Of a stretch of DNA of 64,000 bases, positions 31,149-39,562 are shown one piece after another. The position numbers and the translations under genes are program-made. The DNA comes from Symbiodinium natans. Its lineage: Eukaryota > Sar > Dinophyceae > Suessiales > Symbiodiniaceae. The stretch is from NCBI GenBank assembly GCA_905221605.1, contig CAJNDS010002807.1, positions 18,501-82,500 on the forward strand, given 5' to 3'. The notes beneath the pieces are model-generated. The model was given only the letters and a program-made list of their open reading frames with translations, was not told where the DNA came from and did not search any database. Each line of letters opens with the position of its first letter. Position 1 is the stretch's first letter.

Positions 31149-31284
31149 GTACAGGTTTATGTAGTCAGTCTATTTTGACTACCTGTCCTCCCGCAGGTAG
31201 TTGTCTAAATCGGTTCCCTTTTGGGGTATTAATTGTAAGGGTGCCCCACTGTAAAATATATCGGGGGTTCCAACAAGGGACCCT

Positions 31285-31399
31285 AATTTAGAGATAAACC
31301 CGAAACCCGAAACCCCAAACCCTAAACCCCGAACCCCGAACCCTAAACCCTAAACCCTAAACCCTAAACCCTAAACCCTAAACCCTAAACCCTAAACCC
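31285..31399 (-). repeat. CCCTAAA array with CCCGAAA variants
   Basis: Variant units (cccgaaa, cccgaac) at the left, pure heptamers next to the exon. Confidence 0.9.
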
Positions 31400-31404
31400 G
31401 TGAG

Positions 31405-31506
31405 CTGTCTTCGTATTCTTATGGCTGCTCTTCACTGGAGGCCCCCAGGCTGCCATGATGAACCTCATGCAGAGCATTGGCCTCAGCATCCGCTGCTTCG
31501 GAGATC
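31405..31506 (+). CDS. Exon-like, hydrophobic segment
   Basis: Acceptor GTGAG next to a CCCTAAA array; frame VFVFLWLLFTGGPQAAMMNL then MQSIGLSIRCFGD, a probable transmembrane segment. Possible donor GATC|GTCTCT, followed by a TTTAGGG array at 31517. A second frame is open, so moderate confidence. Confidence 0.5.
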
Positions 31507-32170
31507 GTCTCTGAAAGGGTTTAGGGTTTAGGGTTTAGGGTTTAGGGTTTAGGGTTCTGTTCTTGGTGAGTGTATATAAGGTTCCTTTCCAATGTTGGTG
31601 AGTGTATATATGGGGTGTCCTTTTGGGGGTACAAGAAACATAAACCCTGCTCCATATGCTTTCATTGTTCTGCCTCCGTTGCGCAGCAATTTTTCAAATG
31701 CCTCGATACCACATTGGCCATTCTCTGCGGACTTCCTCCCTCGTCTCTGATGGACATCGACTTCGATGTAGCAGAGATGAGCAGGTCGGGCCGCACTTCA
31801 TGCCATGCATCTAGATAAACTATACGCAAATAGTTATGTATGTACAGCAAAACCATACTTGTGTCAGTTTCAAAGCTTTGCTGCAAGATGCTTCTCAGAA
31901 TCCTGGTGTTGCTGGTGCCCTGTGAGGTGGGTAGTAGGTGACGTGGATGACGATGAGGTCGACCAGCATGCAGCCGGTGAATCGGCGCCTTGGCACTGGG
32001 GGGTTAGGGTTTAGGGTTTAGGGTTTAGGGTTTAGGATTTAGGGTCTAGGGTTGATTGCATGTTCCGAGAAGAGGGGAACATCGACACCCGTAACATGCC
32101 TTCCCTAGGCCCCATCCCAATTCCAAATTGCAGGCCCAACCTTTTGGTCTCTCTTTAAGAGAGCCCCAAG

Positions 32171-32246
32171 AAGCCGAAGTCAGCAGAGGAAGCCATCTAC
32201 GAAGTATACAAGCCCTTGGCGGAGTTGGAAGAACGCCTCTCGGCGA
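32171..32246 (+). CDS. Exon-like, charged helix
   Basis: Acceptor GAGCCCCAAG; frame KPKSAEEAIYEVYKPLAELE then ERLSA, a helical, charged segment; donor A|GTTGTC or GC after CTCTCG. The frame stays open to 32320, so the end is uncertain. Confidence 0.55.
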
Positions 32247-32492
32247 GTTGTCGGGGAGAGAGGGGGGAGATTGAGGGGTTGCGGGAGAGCTGGGGATTTG
32301 GACAGGAGTTCCTTGTGTAGACGGGGTGACTTGCCTGTCTACGGGTGCCGGGCCTCGAGTTGTTGATCTGAATCTCACTCCGCAGAAGGACCAGAGCCCA
32401 TTTGGGATCGGGGTTTAGGGCTTAGGGTTTAGGGTTTAGGATTTAGGGTTTAGGGTTTAGGGTTTGTGGGTGTTGGGCTTCGGGGTCTTCAG

Positions 32493-32609
32493 CTGTGGAG
32501 CTCCCAAAACCAGCCAAAAGCATCCTCGCCAGGTTTGCAAGGCGGCTCCAGCACGGACCTCGCGAGCCGCCTCAGCGAGGCTTCCTTGCCCCGACATGTC
32601 GGAAGCCAA
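32493..32609 (+). CDS. Exon-like, basic segment
   Basis: Acceptor CGGGGTCTTCAG; best frame VELPKPAKSILARFARRLQH then GPREPPQRGFLAPTCRKP; donor CCAA|GTGTGT. All three frames are open here, so the frame choice is a judgement on composition. Confidence 0.45.
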
Positions 32610-32633
32610 GTGTGTTTAGAGCTTAGGGTTCCC

Positions 32634-32700
32634 GGGTTTAGGGTTTAGGGTTTAGGGTTTAGGGTTTCGGGTTTCGGGTTTAGGGTTTAGGGTTTAGGGA
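32634..32700 (+). repeat. TTTAGGG/TTTCGGG array
   Basis: Near-perfect heptamers with two TTTCGGG variants. Confidence 0.9.
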
Positions 32701-32966
32701 GTGTGTTTAGAGAGGGTTTGGGGTATTTGGGGCAGCCGAGAATCCTGATGCTCTCTGAGCTCTGGCAAACAAGAGCCCCCAGATGCCCCGATAGTGAGCC
32801 GCTCCCCATTTTGCTGGCTTGGGTACATCGTTCAGGGGCATCAGAATACCATGGAATCCGTGCAGGCTCAGGTCTGAGTCTACGTTTGGGCTTTAAGTTT
32901 CGGGTCTTCAGGCTTTAGGGCTTCGGGCTTCGGGAAAAGGGAGAAGAATATGGGGTACACTCTGAG

Positions 32967-33111
32967 ATGCTCCGCGCCAGGCGCTCGCGACCCGGAGTAA
33001 CCTGCAGCGGAAGGTGGAGAAAGCCTCCTGCCAGCAGGGCCGCGGATTGGAGTTGCTTTTGGGAGAGCTGGGGGCACTTTCCGCGGAAATCCGCAGAAGT
33101 CTACAGAACTC
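32967..33111 (+). CDS. Coiled-coil gene, exon a
   Basis: After acceptor CACTCTGAG the frame reads APRQALATRSNLQRKVEKAS, CQQGRGLELLLGELGALSAE, IRRSLQN, a leucine-heptad helix. It ends in phase 2 at a GC donor (AACTC|GCTAAA) and joins in phase to 33288. The GC choice also avoids the TAA at 33122. Confidence 0.65.
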
Positions 33112-33287
33112 GCTAAACTGCTAAAAAAGGAGTCCAAGTGCTGTTGAACGAGATGCAAGTTCCAGGCCACGTGCAATACATCTTCTAACCTCAAATCACC
33201 TTGGCTCCGTTATTATTAGTATAAGGACACCAATAAGGTACCCCTGATTTCGGAAACCCCAAATCACCCTGGCCCAGGCTTTAGAAG

Positions 33288-33360
33288 GTCTCTGCGTGGT
33301 CGGGCGCTTCGTCGTTCAGAGCTCGACCGAAACCTCCGACTCTCGGCCAGCCTTTTAGAA
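33288..33360 (+). CDS. Coiled-coil gene, exon b
   Basis: Acceptor GCTTTAGAAG; in the phase inherited from exon a it reads SLRGRALRRSELDRNLRLSA then SLLE, ending phase 0 at a GC donor (GAA|GCCCGG). A TTTAGGG array begins 18 bp later. Confidence 0.62.
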
Positions 33361-33544
33361 GCCCGGAGCCCTAAATTTAGGGTTTAGGGTTTAGGGTTTA
33401 GGGTTTAGGGTTTAGGGCACCCACCCAAATGAAGGTTCCGAACTTACCCCTAAATTTCGGGTTCCAAGTGTGGGCCCTTAGTTTGGGTCCCTGGCTAATA
33501 TAACCCTTATATACATGATACATAGTAAGGGCCCATACGGGTAT

Positions 33545-33765
33545 GAACTTACCCTAAACCCTTCAAACCGTAACCCCCTGGACTACCCTAAGCCCTAAAC
33601 CCTAAATCCTAAACCCTAAACCCTAAAGCCTAAACCCTAAACCTAAACCCTGTACCCTAAACCCTGATCCCTAAACCCTCCCCCTAGACCCGAAACCCGA
33701 AGCCCTAAACCCGAAACCCGAAAACCCTGAACCCTAGACCCTAAGCCCTAAGCCCTAACAGCTTG
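33545..33765 (-). repeat. CCCTAAA array with CCCGAAA/CCCTGAA variants
   Basis: About 220 bp, heterogeneous, ends before exon c of the coiled-coil gene. Confidence 0.85.
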
Positions 33766-33801
33766 GTTCTTTGCTGACGTGGCCGAAGCCGCGGAGACGA
33801 G

Positions 33802-33893
33802 GAGCGAGTGGCCCGAGCCCACCTGGTCGTCGAGAGGGGTCCGCAGCTGCTGCTGAACCGCGTGGTGCTGCTTCGGCGTTGGAGAGTTCGAGG
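33802..33893 (+). CDS. Coiled-coil gene, exon c
   Basis: Acceptor GAGACGAG, phase 0 from exon b: ERVARAHLVVERGPQLLLNR then VVLLRRWRVR, ending at a GTTTAGGG donor. Exons a-c give a continuous basic helical protein segment of about 100 residues; neighbours 32171 and 32493 may be earlier exons of the same gene. Confidence 0.58.
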
Positions 33894-33959
33894 GTTTAGG
33901 GTTTAGGGTTCATATAGGGCTTTGGGTTTGGGGTTTAGGGTTTAGGGCTTAGGGTTAAG

Positions 33960-35090
33960 GAAGCAGGGCCCCTCGTTTCAAGCACTCTCGACATGCTTTC
34001 ATGATGTTTCATGAACAGCCTCAGCAAGATCCCATGTTGCTGGGCTTTTCCCAAGCGGAGGCTCTGCGTCCTTGTTGATGTTTGGTTGCCATTTTCAGAT
34101 GTGCCTTAACACACCTTGTGTGATCTGTGCCCCCACTGCCCAACATGGACCGAGATTGTTGTGGGCACTCATTCCGGGGGGCTGGCAGATGCTCCCCGAG
34201 CTGGCTACAATAGTGAGCGTGCCCCCTGTCCCAGGTCAGAGTCTACACTTTGCAAAATCGGAACCGTGCTCGCCAAGGAGGGAAGCGCGGGTTGTCAAGA
34301 AGCACCGGCACAGGTCAGCAGAGTCCGCGTCCATGTTTGACTGTTTTCCTGCCGTGGAGCTACGTGCGACATAGCTTCGCGAGCTTTTTCTCGGGGAGAG
34401 TTTTCTCGGCCTTGCTACCCAAATTCGGTACTTTTTCAGGTAACTTCCAGAGGGCTTCTCCATCGCTCCTGGCATGAAACGCTTGTACTCAATGCTGATT
34501 CACTCACACTCCTTGCAGGAATCAGAAATTGATGGCATACGGATCTAGGCCGATTACTTCCGCAAACGTTGTGAGCATGGACCCAAGGAAAAAACTCACA
34601 GGCGCCACAGGAGACAGGAAAAGGCACGAAAGCAAAGGCGCACAGGACCAAGAGTCGAGACAAAAACAATGAAGCCCCAAGCGAATGAATGGGATCGGCG
34701 CGCGAGTCCACTGCATCTGCCCCCCGCCACCTTTGGAAGAACGACAAGCTAAAGAACCCGAATTAGAATCCAAAGAGCCCACCTGTGCCCATCTTGAGTG
34801 GTTTCGTGGGTTAGCCTTCACACTTGGTGCGCGCATCATGCCAGCATGGCACACAGCTAAGCTGCTGCTTGGACACGGCGTCTGCAGGAGATGAAGTCTG
34901 GGTGGAGTTGCGACACTGCGTCCTCGACAGCGCGGTGATGGCCCTTAGAAGTGGCAGCCAGTTTCCCGGCTGAGTCGGCCTTCCGGCCCTTCAATTATAA
35001 ATGCAATGTAATCAGGCCATAAACCCTAAACCCTAAACCCTGTAACCCTAAACCCTATCAACCTAAAACCTAGACCCCTGCAACAGCTTT
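33960..35090. other. Intergenic or intronic; only weak ORFs
   Basis: Overlapping ORFs at 34072-34374 and 34522-34854 on both strands cannot be separated; one plus frame (MCDLCPHCPTWTEIVVGTHS, 34116) has a CxxCxxC cluster but no splice support. Confidence 0.3.
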
Positions 35091-35102
35091 AGTTCCCCCC
35101 AG

Positions 35103-35173
35103 GCCGCGACAAATCGTTTAGGGGATGCAGAGGGGCTCCGCCCCATCACTGCTTTTTGGCGAGAGGAATCCTG
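35103..35173 (+). CDS. Exon-like, unknown, with canonical splice sites
   Basis: Acceptor CTTTAGTTCCCCCCAG and donor TG|GTGAAA bracket AATNRLGDAEGLRPITAFWR then EES. The telomere-like arrays lie 20-60 bp inside the flanking introns rather than at the splice sites. Confidence 0.65.
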
Positions 35174-35266
35174 GTGAAAACTAGGAGGTGGGTTTAAGGT
35201 CTAGGGTCTAGGGTTTAGGGTTAAGGGTTCAGGGTTTAGGGTTTAGGGTTTAGGGCCGCTGCCAAG

Positions 35267-35357
35267 GACGCCGGAGCAGCTGCTGGGCTACTGCTGCCTG
35301 TTCGGCCGTGTTCTTCGCGCCGAGCGGGCCTTGGACTCCGCGATGCATTACTCTTTG
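35267..35357 (+). CDS. Exon-like, unknown
   Basis: Acceptor GCTGCCAAG; frame TPEQLLGYCCLFGRVLRAER then ALDSAMHYSL to TGA (358-360) or to a GC donor at GCGATG. It is sandwiched between two arrays of the same orientation (TTTAGGG), unlike most islands. Confidence 0.6.
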
Positions 35358-35434
35358 TGAATCTCTGAGGGTTTAGGGTTTAGGGTTTAGGGTTTAGGGT
35401 TTAGGGTTCCCCACCTCCCCCCCACATCACCCTC

Positions 35435-35539
35435 TTGGAGGTTCATGGGAAGTTAGAAGTAGGGTTATACGTACCCTAAATAGGGTGCCATAGCTAGCCA
35501 TAGTTATAATCCGACTTCTAATGACCCATGAACCTCCAA
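35435..35539. mobile_element. MITE family 1 copy A
   Basis: 105 bp with terminal inverted repeats TTGGAGGTTCATGGGAAG.. / ..ACCCATGAACCTCCAA and inner TAGAAGTAGGGTTAT / ATAATCCGACTTCTA. Related copies at 51597, 58414 and a half copy at 55484. Confidence 0.8.
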
Positions 35540-36177
35540 GCTCCCCTTACCCACCTCCACCTCTCCCACCTCCGCCTCGGTCCCCAGCGTTTTTGGGGCC
35601 GGGCGATTTGATGCTCCGGGTGGGGGGGGGAGGGGGCTGGGTACTGGAATCGCGGTGTCTGCTTAAGGTTCCAAGCTTTTCTTTTGCTCACCTCTGCGTT
35701 CTTGTGTGCTGCTGAGGAGCAGGTGCCGGCACGCACAGACTATTTGTGCAAGCAATCGCAGATTCAGTGGCAGTGGCTTGTCCGAACATCATATCGAATG
35801 TTCTTGGCCGAAGTTTGAGGCATCTGCCAACGTTGTTCTCCGAGTTGGTGGTTTTAGGGGTTGAGGGTTTCGGGCTTAGGCTTCAGGCACGTAAAGCCTG
35901 CACACACAGCCCCGGCGGGTCTTTTGTGTTGTTTTCAGCAGTCAATGTGCCGACGTGAGCGACAAAATCAGGCGTGGGCGGCTCGTCTTCATCCCCTTCT
36001 CTCAAGAGGTGCCGGTTCTCCAGGCCGCTTGTACGGTTTCGGTTCTCGGGGTTTAGGGTCGAAAAGGGTCCCCTGTAAGGGCCCATACGAACTACACTAA
36101 GACCCGAATTGCGGTGTAGCTTTTCGAGGTTTAAGGTCGAGGGTTCAGGTTTCAGGGATTAGGGATTGAAGTACAAG

Positions 36178-36284
36178 GTGTTGATTGAGGTTGGCTTCTC
36201 GTTCGAGGGCATGTTCCAAGCAGCCAGGCTTTGCTTCCTGGAAGTTGTACCTGTAGACAACCCTGAATCCCTAAACTTCCGGAG
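36178..36284 (+). CDS. Exon-like, unknown
   Basis: Acceptor GAAGTACAAG; frame VLIEVGFSFEGMFQAARLCF, LEVVPVDNPESLNFR, phase 2, GT donor CGGAG|GTGACC. Very protein-like; family not recognised. Confidence 0.65.
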
Positions 36285-36329
36285 GTGACCCGGGGGGAGC
36301 AAGAGTTTCCGCGAATCTGTCTTTGCAAG

Positions 36330-36410
36330 CAGGTCGAAACTGACAGCCAGCAGCAACTTCCACTGGACCGAGTTTTTCGTTTAAGGATTGCACCTTGGCG
36401 CCACTTTCGA
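36330..36410 (+). CDS. Exon-like, two candidate frames
   Basis: Following acceptor TGTCTTTGCAAG, the phase left by 36178-36284 gives SRSKLTASSNFHWTEFF ending at a GTTTAAGG donor (about 36378). Another frame (VETDSQQQLPLDRVFRLRIA then PWRHF) ends at a GTGAGG donor (about 36410). Phase favours the first, length the second. Confidence 0.45.
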
Positions 36411-36601
36411 GTGAGGAGTGACCCCCAAACCCTGAATCCTAAGCCTAGGCCAGCTTGGTTTCAGAATCTAGAGCAAACTTGCCCGTTGCACGGCACAGGG
36501 TTGCAAAGGTCCCGAAAGTTTGGCACGAGGTCGACTGGCCAGTGACGTCTCTGCGGCCGAAAGCACAGAGCCTTGGAACTGCCGAGTGTAACATGCACTG
36601 C

Positions 36602-36702
36602 TTGGGACGTTCCCCGTGATACTAACAGTCCTTAGTAGGTTGTATGATAGGGGGTGCCATAATCCCTACTAAGGACTGTTCGTGTAAGGGAGAACAGCCG
36701 AA
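36602..36702. mobile_element. MITE family 2 copy D
   Basis: Ends TTGGGACGTTCCCC.. and ..GGGAGAACAGCCGAA with inner ACTAACAGTCCTTAGTAGG / CTACTAAGGACTGTT. Confidence 0.7.
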
Positions 36703-36746
36703 TGCGGTGCAGTCAAGAATGCCCGGCTGCCATGGACTGCTGAGCT

Positions 36747-36935
36747 GTGCTGAGGATTGTGGACTCCTTCCGACATCCTGGGGGTTGCAGGGATAGCCCG
36801 GAGAGCATCGTGAGGCTCTTCTGCCAGGACCCGGTTGCTGCTTTGCTGCTCGCAGTGGCGTTCGGATGGTTGGCACCGAACAGTGTGAGGACCTGGAGCA
36901 TGCGCTGCCGGAGAAGGTGGGGACAATTGCGTTGA
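36747..36935 (+). CDS. Possible exon, unknown
   Basis: Frame DSPESIVRLFCQDPVAALLL then AVAFGWLAPNSVRTW; an alternative frame from 36860 (TEQCEDLEHALPEKVGTIAL) is equally protein-like, so there may be a splice or overlap. Low confidence. Confidence 0.35.
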   Translation: MLRIVDSFRHPGGCRDSPESIVRLFCQDPVAALLLAVAFGWLAPNSVRTWSMRCRRRWGQLR

Positions 36936-37140
36936 GTAGCGGCTTGCCTGTAGCTGCTCCCAACCCTAAACCCCAAACCCTGCCGCCCAAAAAACTGTGA
37001 ACCCTCTGAGCCTTACGCCCTCTAACCGTCATAAACTCCAAGGCCCTCAAGTCTTCTAAGTCCAAATAAGTTGTGTGGGTCACCAATATCGGCCTTGGGC
37101 CTTTCTAGGAGAACACAGAAAGCCCGTATAAACAAAAACA

Positions 37141-37270
37141 AGTGTATATATATATATATGTTTATATAATATGTTTATATGTATATATGTATATATGTAT
37201 ATATGTATATATGTATATATGTATATATGTATATATGTATATATGTATATATATATATATATTATACACA
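37141..37270. repeat. (ATGTATAT)n microsatellite
   Basis: Eight ATGTATATAT units; Tyr/Ile/Cys ORFs on both strands are artefacts. Confidence 0.9.
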
Positions 37271-37512
37271 TATCTGTCAAAGGACCAATTTTAGGGCCCA
37301 GATCCCGAGGTCCAGACCCCAAACCCCAGAAGCCGCCCGAACCCTTTTTGTCCAGCGTGCCTGCCAGCCTGCCGCCGCAGCATCGCGCCCGCCCCGCAGC
37401 GTCCAGGAGACCTTGGGGAGAGGGAAGTAGGATTTCGACTGGGTTTAGGGTTTAGGGTTTAGGGTTTAGGGTTTAGGGTTTAGGGTGGCTATCTCGACCA
37501 TCCCACTCATGG

Positions 37513-37710
37513 ATGGCACAAGAGGCAACGCCCAATGGTGCCATGAAGCTGGGGGGTGACCTGACTGTGACAGGAGGAGCGGCGAGACCTTTCAAATTCA
37601 GAAGTCTTCTCTATAGGCCCGTTGGTTCTCAACTGCACGCCCTGCATCTGGATGCCAGAGTTGAGAGTGCTTTGCCTTTCCCTGAGCAGATTCAGCGGGG
37701 GCAGATATGA
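37513..37710 (+). CDS. Exon-like ORF, unknown
   Basis: MAQEATPNGAMKLGGDLTVT then GGAARPFKFRSLLYRPVGSQ and LHALHLDARVESALPFPEQI to TGA. Begins 28 bp after a TTTAGGG array. Composition suggests real coding; no domain recognised. Confidence 0.45.
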   Translation: MAQEATPNGAMKLGGDLTVTGGAARPFKFRSLLYRPVGSQLHALHLDARVESALPFPEQIQRGQI

Positions 37711-38240
37711 TAGATGATGCGCTCGAATTCGATGAGCAGCAGGGAGTTCCTTGGTGCAGACTGCGCAGATCGTGTGATGAGAGCTGAGTAGGGCAGGGCA
37801 GGCGGAGTATTGTGAGACCAGGTAGTCCGAGTGCACATTGCGGATGTGGCGGCCTTTGTGAAGTCTGGCAGTCCGGTGGACAGAGAGGCTGCTTACATGG
37901 GTTGCAGCTTGGCATGACTCATGGGGGTTCTAGAGAACCAGAATTCCTTTACGGTCCTTTTTGGGGGGTGTTTTTACCGGGATTCTACAGATGGAATAGG
38001 GACCCTCGTTGTTTCGGAGTCCCATCAGTTTTGGTTAGGAATCAAGGGGAGTGTGTTGGACACAGTGAAGGCAGCATCTACCTCCGCAATCATTGTGACA
38101 CAGTTCAGCTTCTTGGAAGAAACTGTCAGCCTAGCCATTTTTTTTCGTGGGTAGCAAGCAGGTCGTGACAAAAGTTCGGGCGTGGACCCTCGTGCAGCGA
38201 AGATCTTAGCAGGAATTCGCTGTTTTTTGAGTGGAAGTCC

Positions 38241-38338
38241 TAAACCCTAAGCCCTGCACCCCAAACCCTAAACCCTAAACCCTAAACCCTAAACCCTAAA
38301 CCCTAAACCCTAAACCCCAAACCCTGAAAACCCTGAAA
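38241..38338 (-). repeat. CCCTAAA array
   Basis: About 12 units, with CCCTGAA variants at the right end, leading into the acceptor CCCGAG of the exon 38346. Confidence 0.9.
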
Positions 38339-38345
38339 ACCCGAG

Positions 38346-38408
38346 GTGGTGCCGACCGATGCTGCCCGAGAACATCACGGAAGCGGCCTGCCTGGCCAAG
38401 GGCCAGAG
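38346..38408 (+). CDS. Exon a of the direct-repeat-flanked series
   Basis: Frame WCRPMLPENITEAACLAKGQ, then the codons interrupted by the telomere insertion. It ends at CCAGAG|GC (38409), within a 12 bp direct repeat shared with 38655-38666. Spliced to 38661 it reads on as GQRRPALTFEFK without a gap. Confidence 0.7.
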
Positions 38409-38660
38409 GCGCCCTAAACCCTAAACCCTAAACCCTAAACCCTAAACCCTAAACCCTGAACCCTGAACCCTAAACCCTAAACCCTAAACCCTAAACCCTG
38501 AACCCTGAACCCTGAAACCCTGAACCCTGAACCCTGAACCCTGAAACCCTGAACCCTGAACCCTGAACCCTGAACCCTAAACCCTAAACCCTAAACCCTA
38601 AACCCTAAACCCTACACTCTAAACCCTAAACCCTAAAACCCTAAAACCCTAAACCCAGAG
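38409..38660 (+). repeat. Telomere-array intron with flanking direct repeat (252 bp)
   Basis: The interval is almost entirely CCCTAAA/CCCTGAA repeat. CCAGAGGCGCCC occurs at both edges (38403-38414 and 38655-38666); because the array supplies C's, the unambiguous duplicated core is at least AGAGGCG. Excision as a GC-AG intron (GC 38409-38410, AG 38659-38660) restores a continuous codon series. This is the signature expected of an insertion that created a target-site duplication and became an intron. Confidence 0.8.
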
Positions 38661-38698
38661 GCGCCCAGCGCTGACCTTCGAGTTCAAGATGAACCGAG
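38661..38698 (+). CDS. Exon b of the direct-repeat-flanked series (38 bp)
   Basis: Continues exon a in phase: RRPALTFEFKMNR. It ends at ACCGAG|GC inside a 17 bp sequence repeated at 38849-38865. Confidence 0.7.
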
Positions 38699-38863
38699 GC
38701 CACGGGGTTTAGGGGTTTAGGGGTTCAGGGTTTAGGGTTTAGGGTTCAGGGTTTAGGGTTCAGGGTTTAGGGTTCAGGGTTTAAGGCTTAGGGTTTAGGG
38801 TTCAGGGTTTAGGGTTTCGGGTTTAGGGTTTAGGGTTTTCCAAAGGGATCAAGATGAACCGAG
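38699..38863 (+). repeat. Telomere-array intron with 17 bp flanking direct repeat (165 bp)
   Basis: TTTAGGG/TTCAGGG repeats bounded by TCAAGATGAACCGAGGC at 38684-38700 and again at 38849-38865. Excision from GC (38699) to AG (38863) restores ...FKMNRGRASC... in frame. The orientation of the array is opposite to that in the neighbouring intron only 38 bp upstream. Confidence 0.8.
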
Positions 38864-38887
38864 GCAGGGCCTCCTGTTTCCCAAAGG
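38864..38887 (+). CDS. Exon c of the direct-repeat-flanked series
   Basis: Continues as GRASCFPK to a possible GT donor (CAAAGG|GTCCCT) that lies at the edge of a small GGGTCCC/GGGACCC inverted-repeat element (about 38880-38995). The open frame itself extends to 39066, so the end is uncertain. Confidence 0.5.
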
Positions 38888-39282
38888 GTCCCTCTGGGCA
38901 TTTCCCAAAACAGGGGGTACCCTTTTTATTCCATTTAAGAATAGAATCCCCTGAAAGGGACCCCCTTTTCAAAAGGGCACCCCTATTTTCGGAAGCCATA
39001 TACAGCAGAAACTTGGGCTTTGCGCTCCTATGTAGTAGCTTTAGGGCCCAACTATGTATTACATAGGGACATGGACCCTGAGGGTTTGCGAGAGGAGAGA
39101 GAAGTGGGGTTTACGACAATAAGGGACTCATAATGAACCCCAATAAGGGATCCCCCTAGTATCGTAAAGCCCCCAAGTAGAGAGCACCAAGAGAGAGGTC
39201 GGGAGCACCAAGAGCATCCCGTCAAGCGCCCGTACTTGGGCGTTTGTGAGGCAGATGGCGGGCTGGCGAGGTAAGCTTCCAG

Positions 39283-39562
39283 CAGTTCTTCCGCTCCACC
39301 GTGCAGCTTCGAGAGGCCATGTCCTTCGAGGAGGCAGCGCAGGTCCTCCGGGAGGATGCGGCGCCCGGAGGACCTGGAGCTCCGTTTTCTGCTCACAGGG
39401 CGTAAGAACTTCGGCGGAACCCGGTGCTTCCACGTGCTGCGTGCAGGAGTCCGTGGGGCCATGCAAGCGCTGTGGGATGTGACCAAGAAAGCCATGACGC
39501 AACGCCTGCAGACAGACGAGGCGCAACCGGCAGATGCCGCAGAGTCCCAAACTGAGTCCTGA
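39283..39562 (+). CDS. Coding segment with a frameshift, unknown
   Basis: After acceptor GTAAGCTTCCAG: FFRSTVQLREAMSFEEAAQV then LREDAA in one frame; from about 39356 another frame takes over (RRPEDLELRFLLTGRKNFGG, TRCFHVLRAGVRGAMQALWD, VTKKAMTQRLQTDEAQPADA) to TGA at 39560. Both halves look genuine; the join at GGATGCGGCGCCCG implies an indel or an undetected intron. Confidence 0.5.

Noticed and set aside
36622-37086. Minus-strand ORF of 154 codons
   Set aside because: Crosses a MITE and low-complexity sequence; no domain or splice context.
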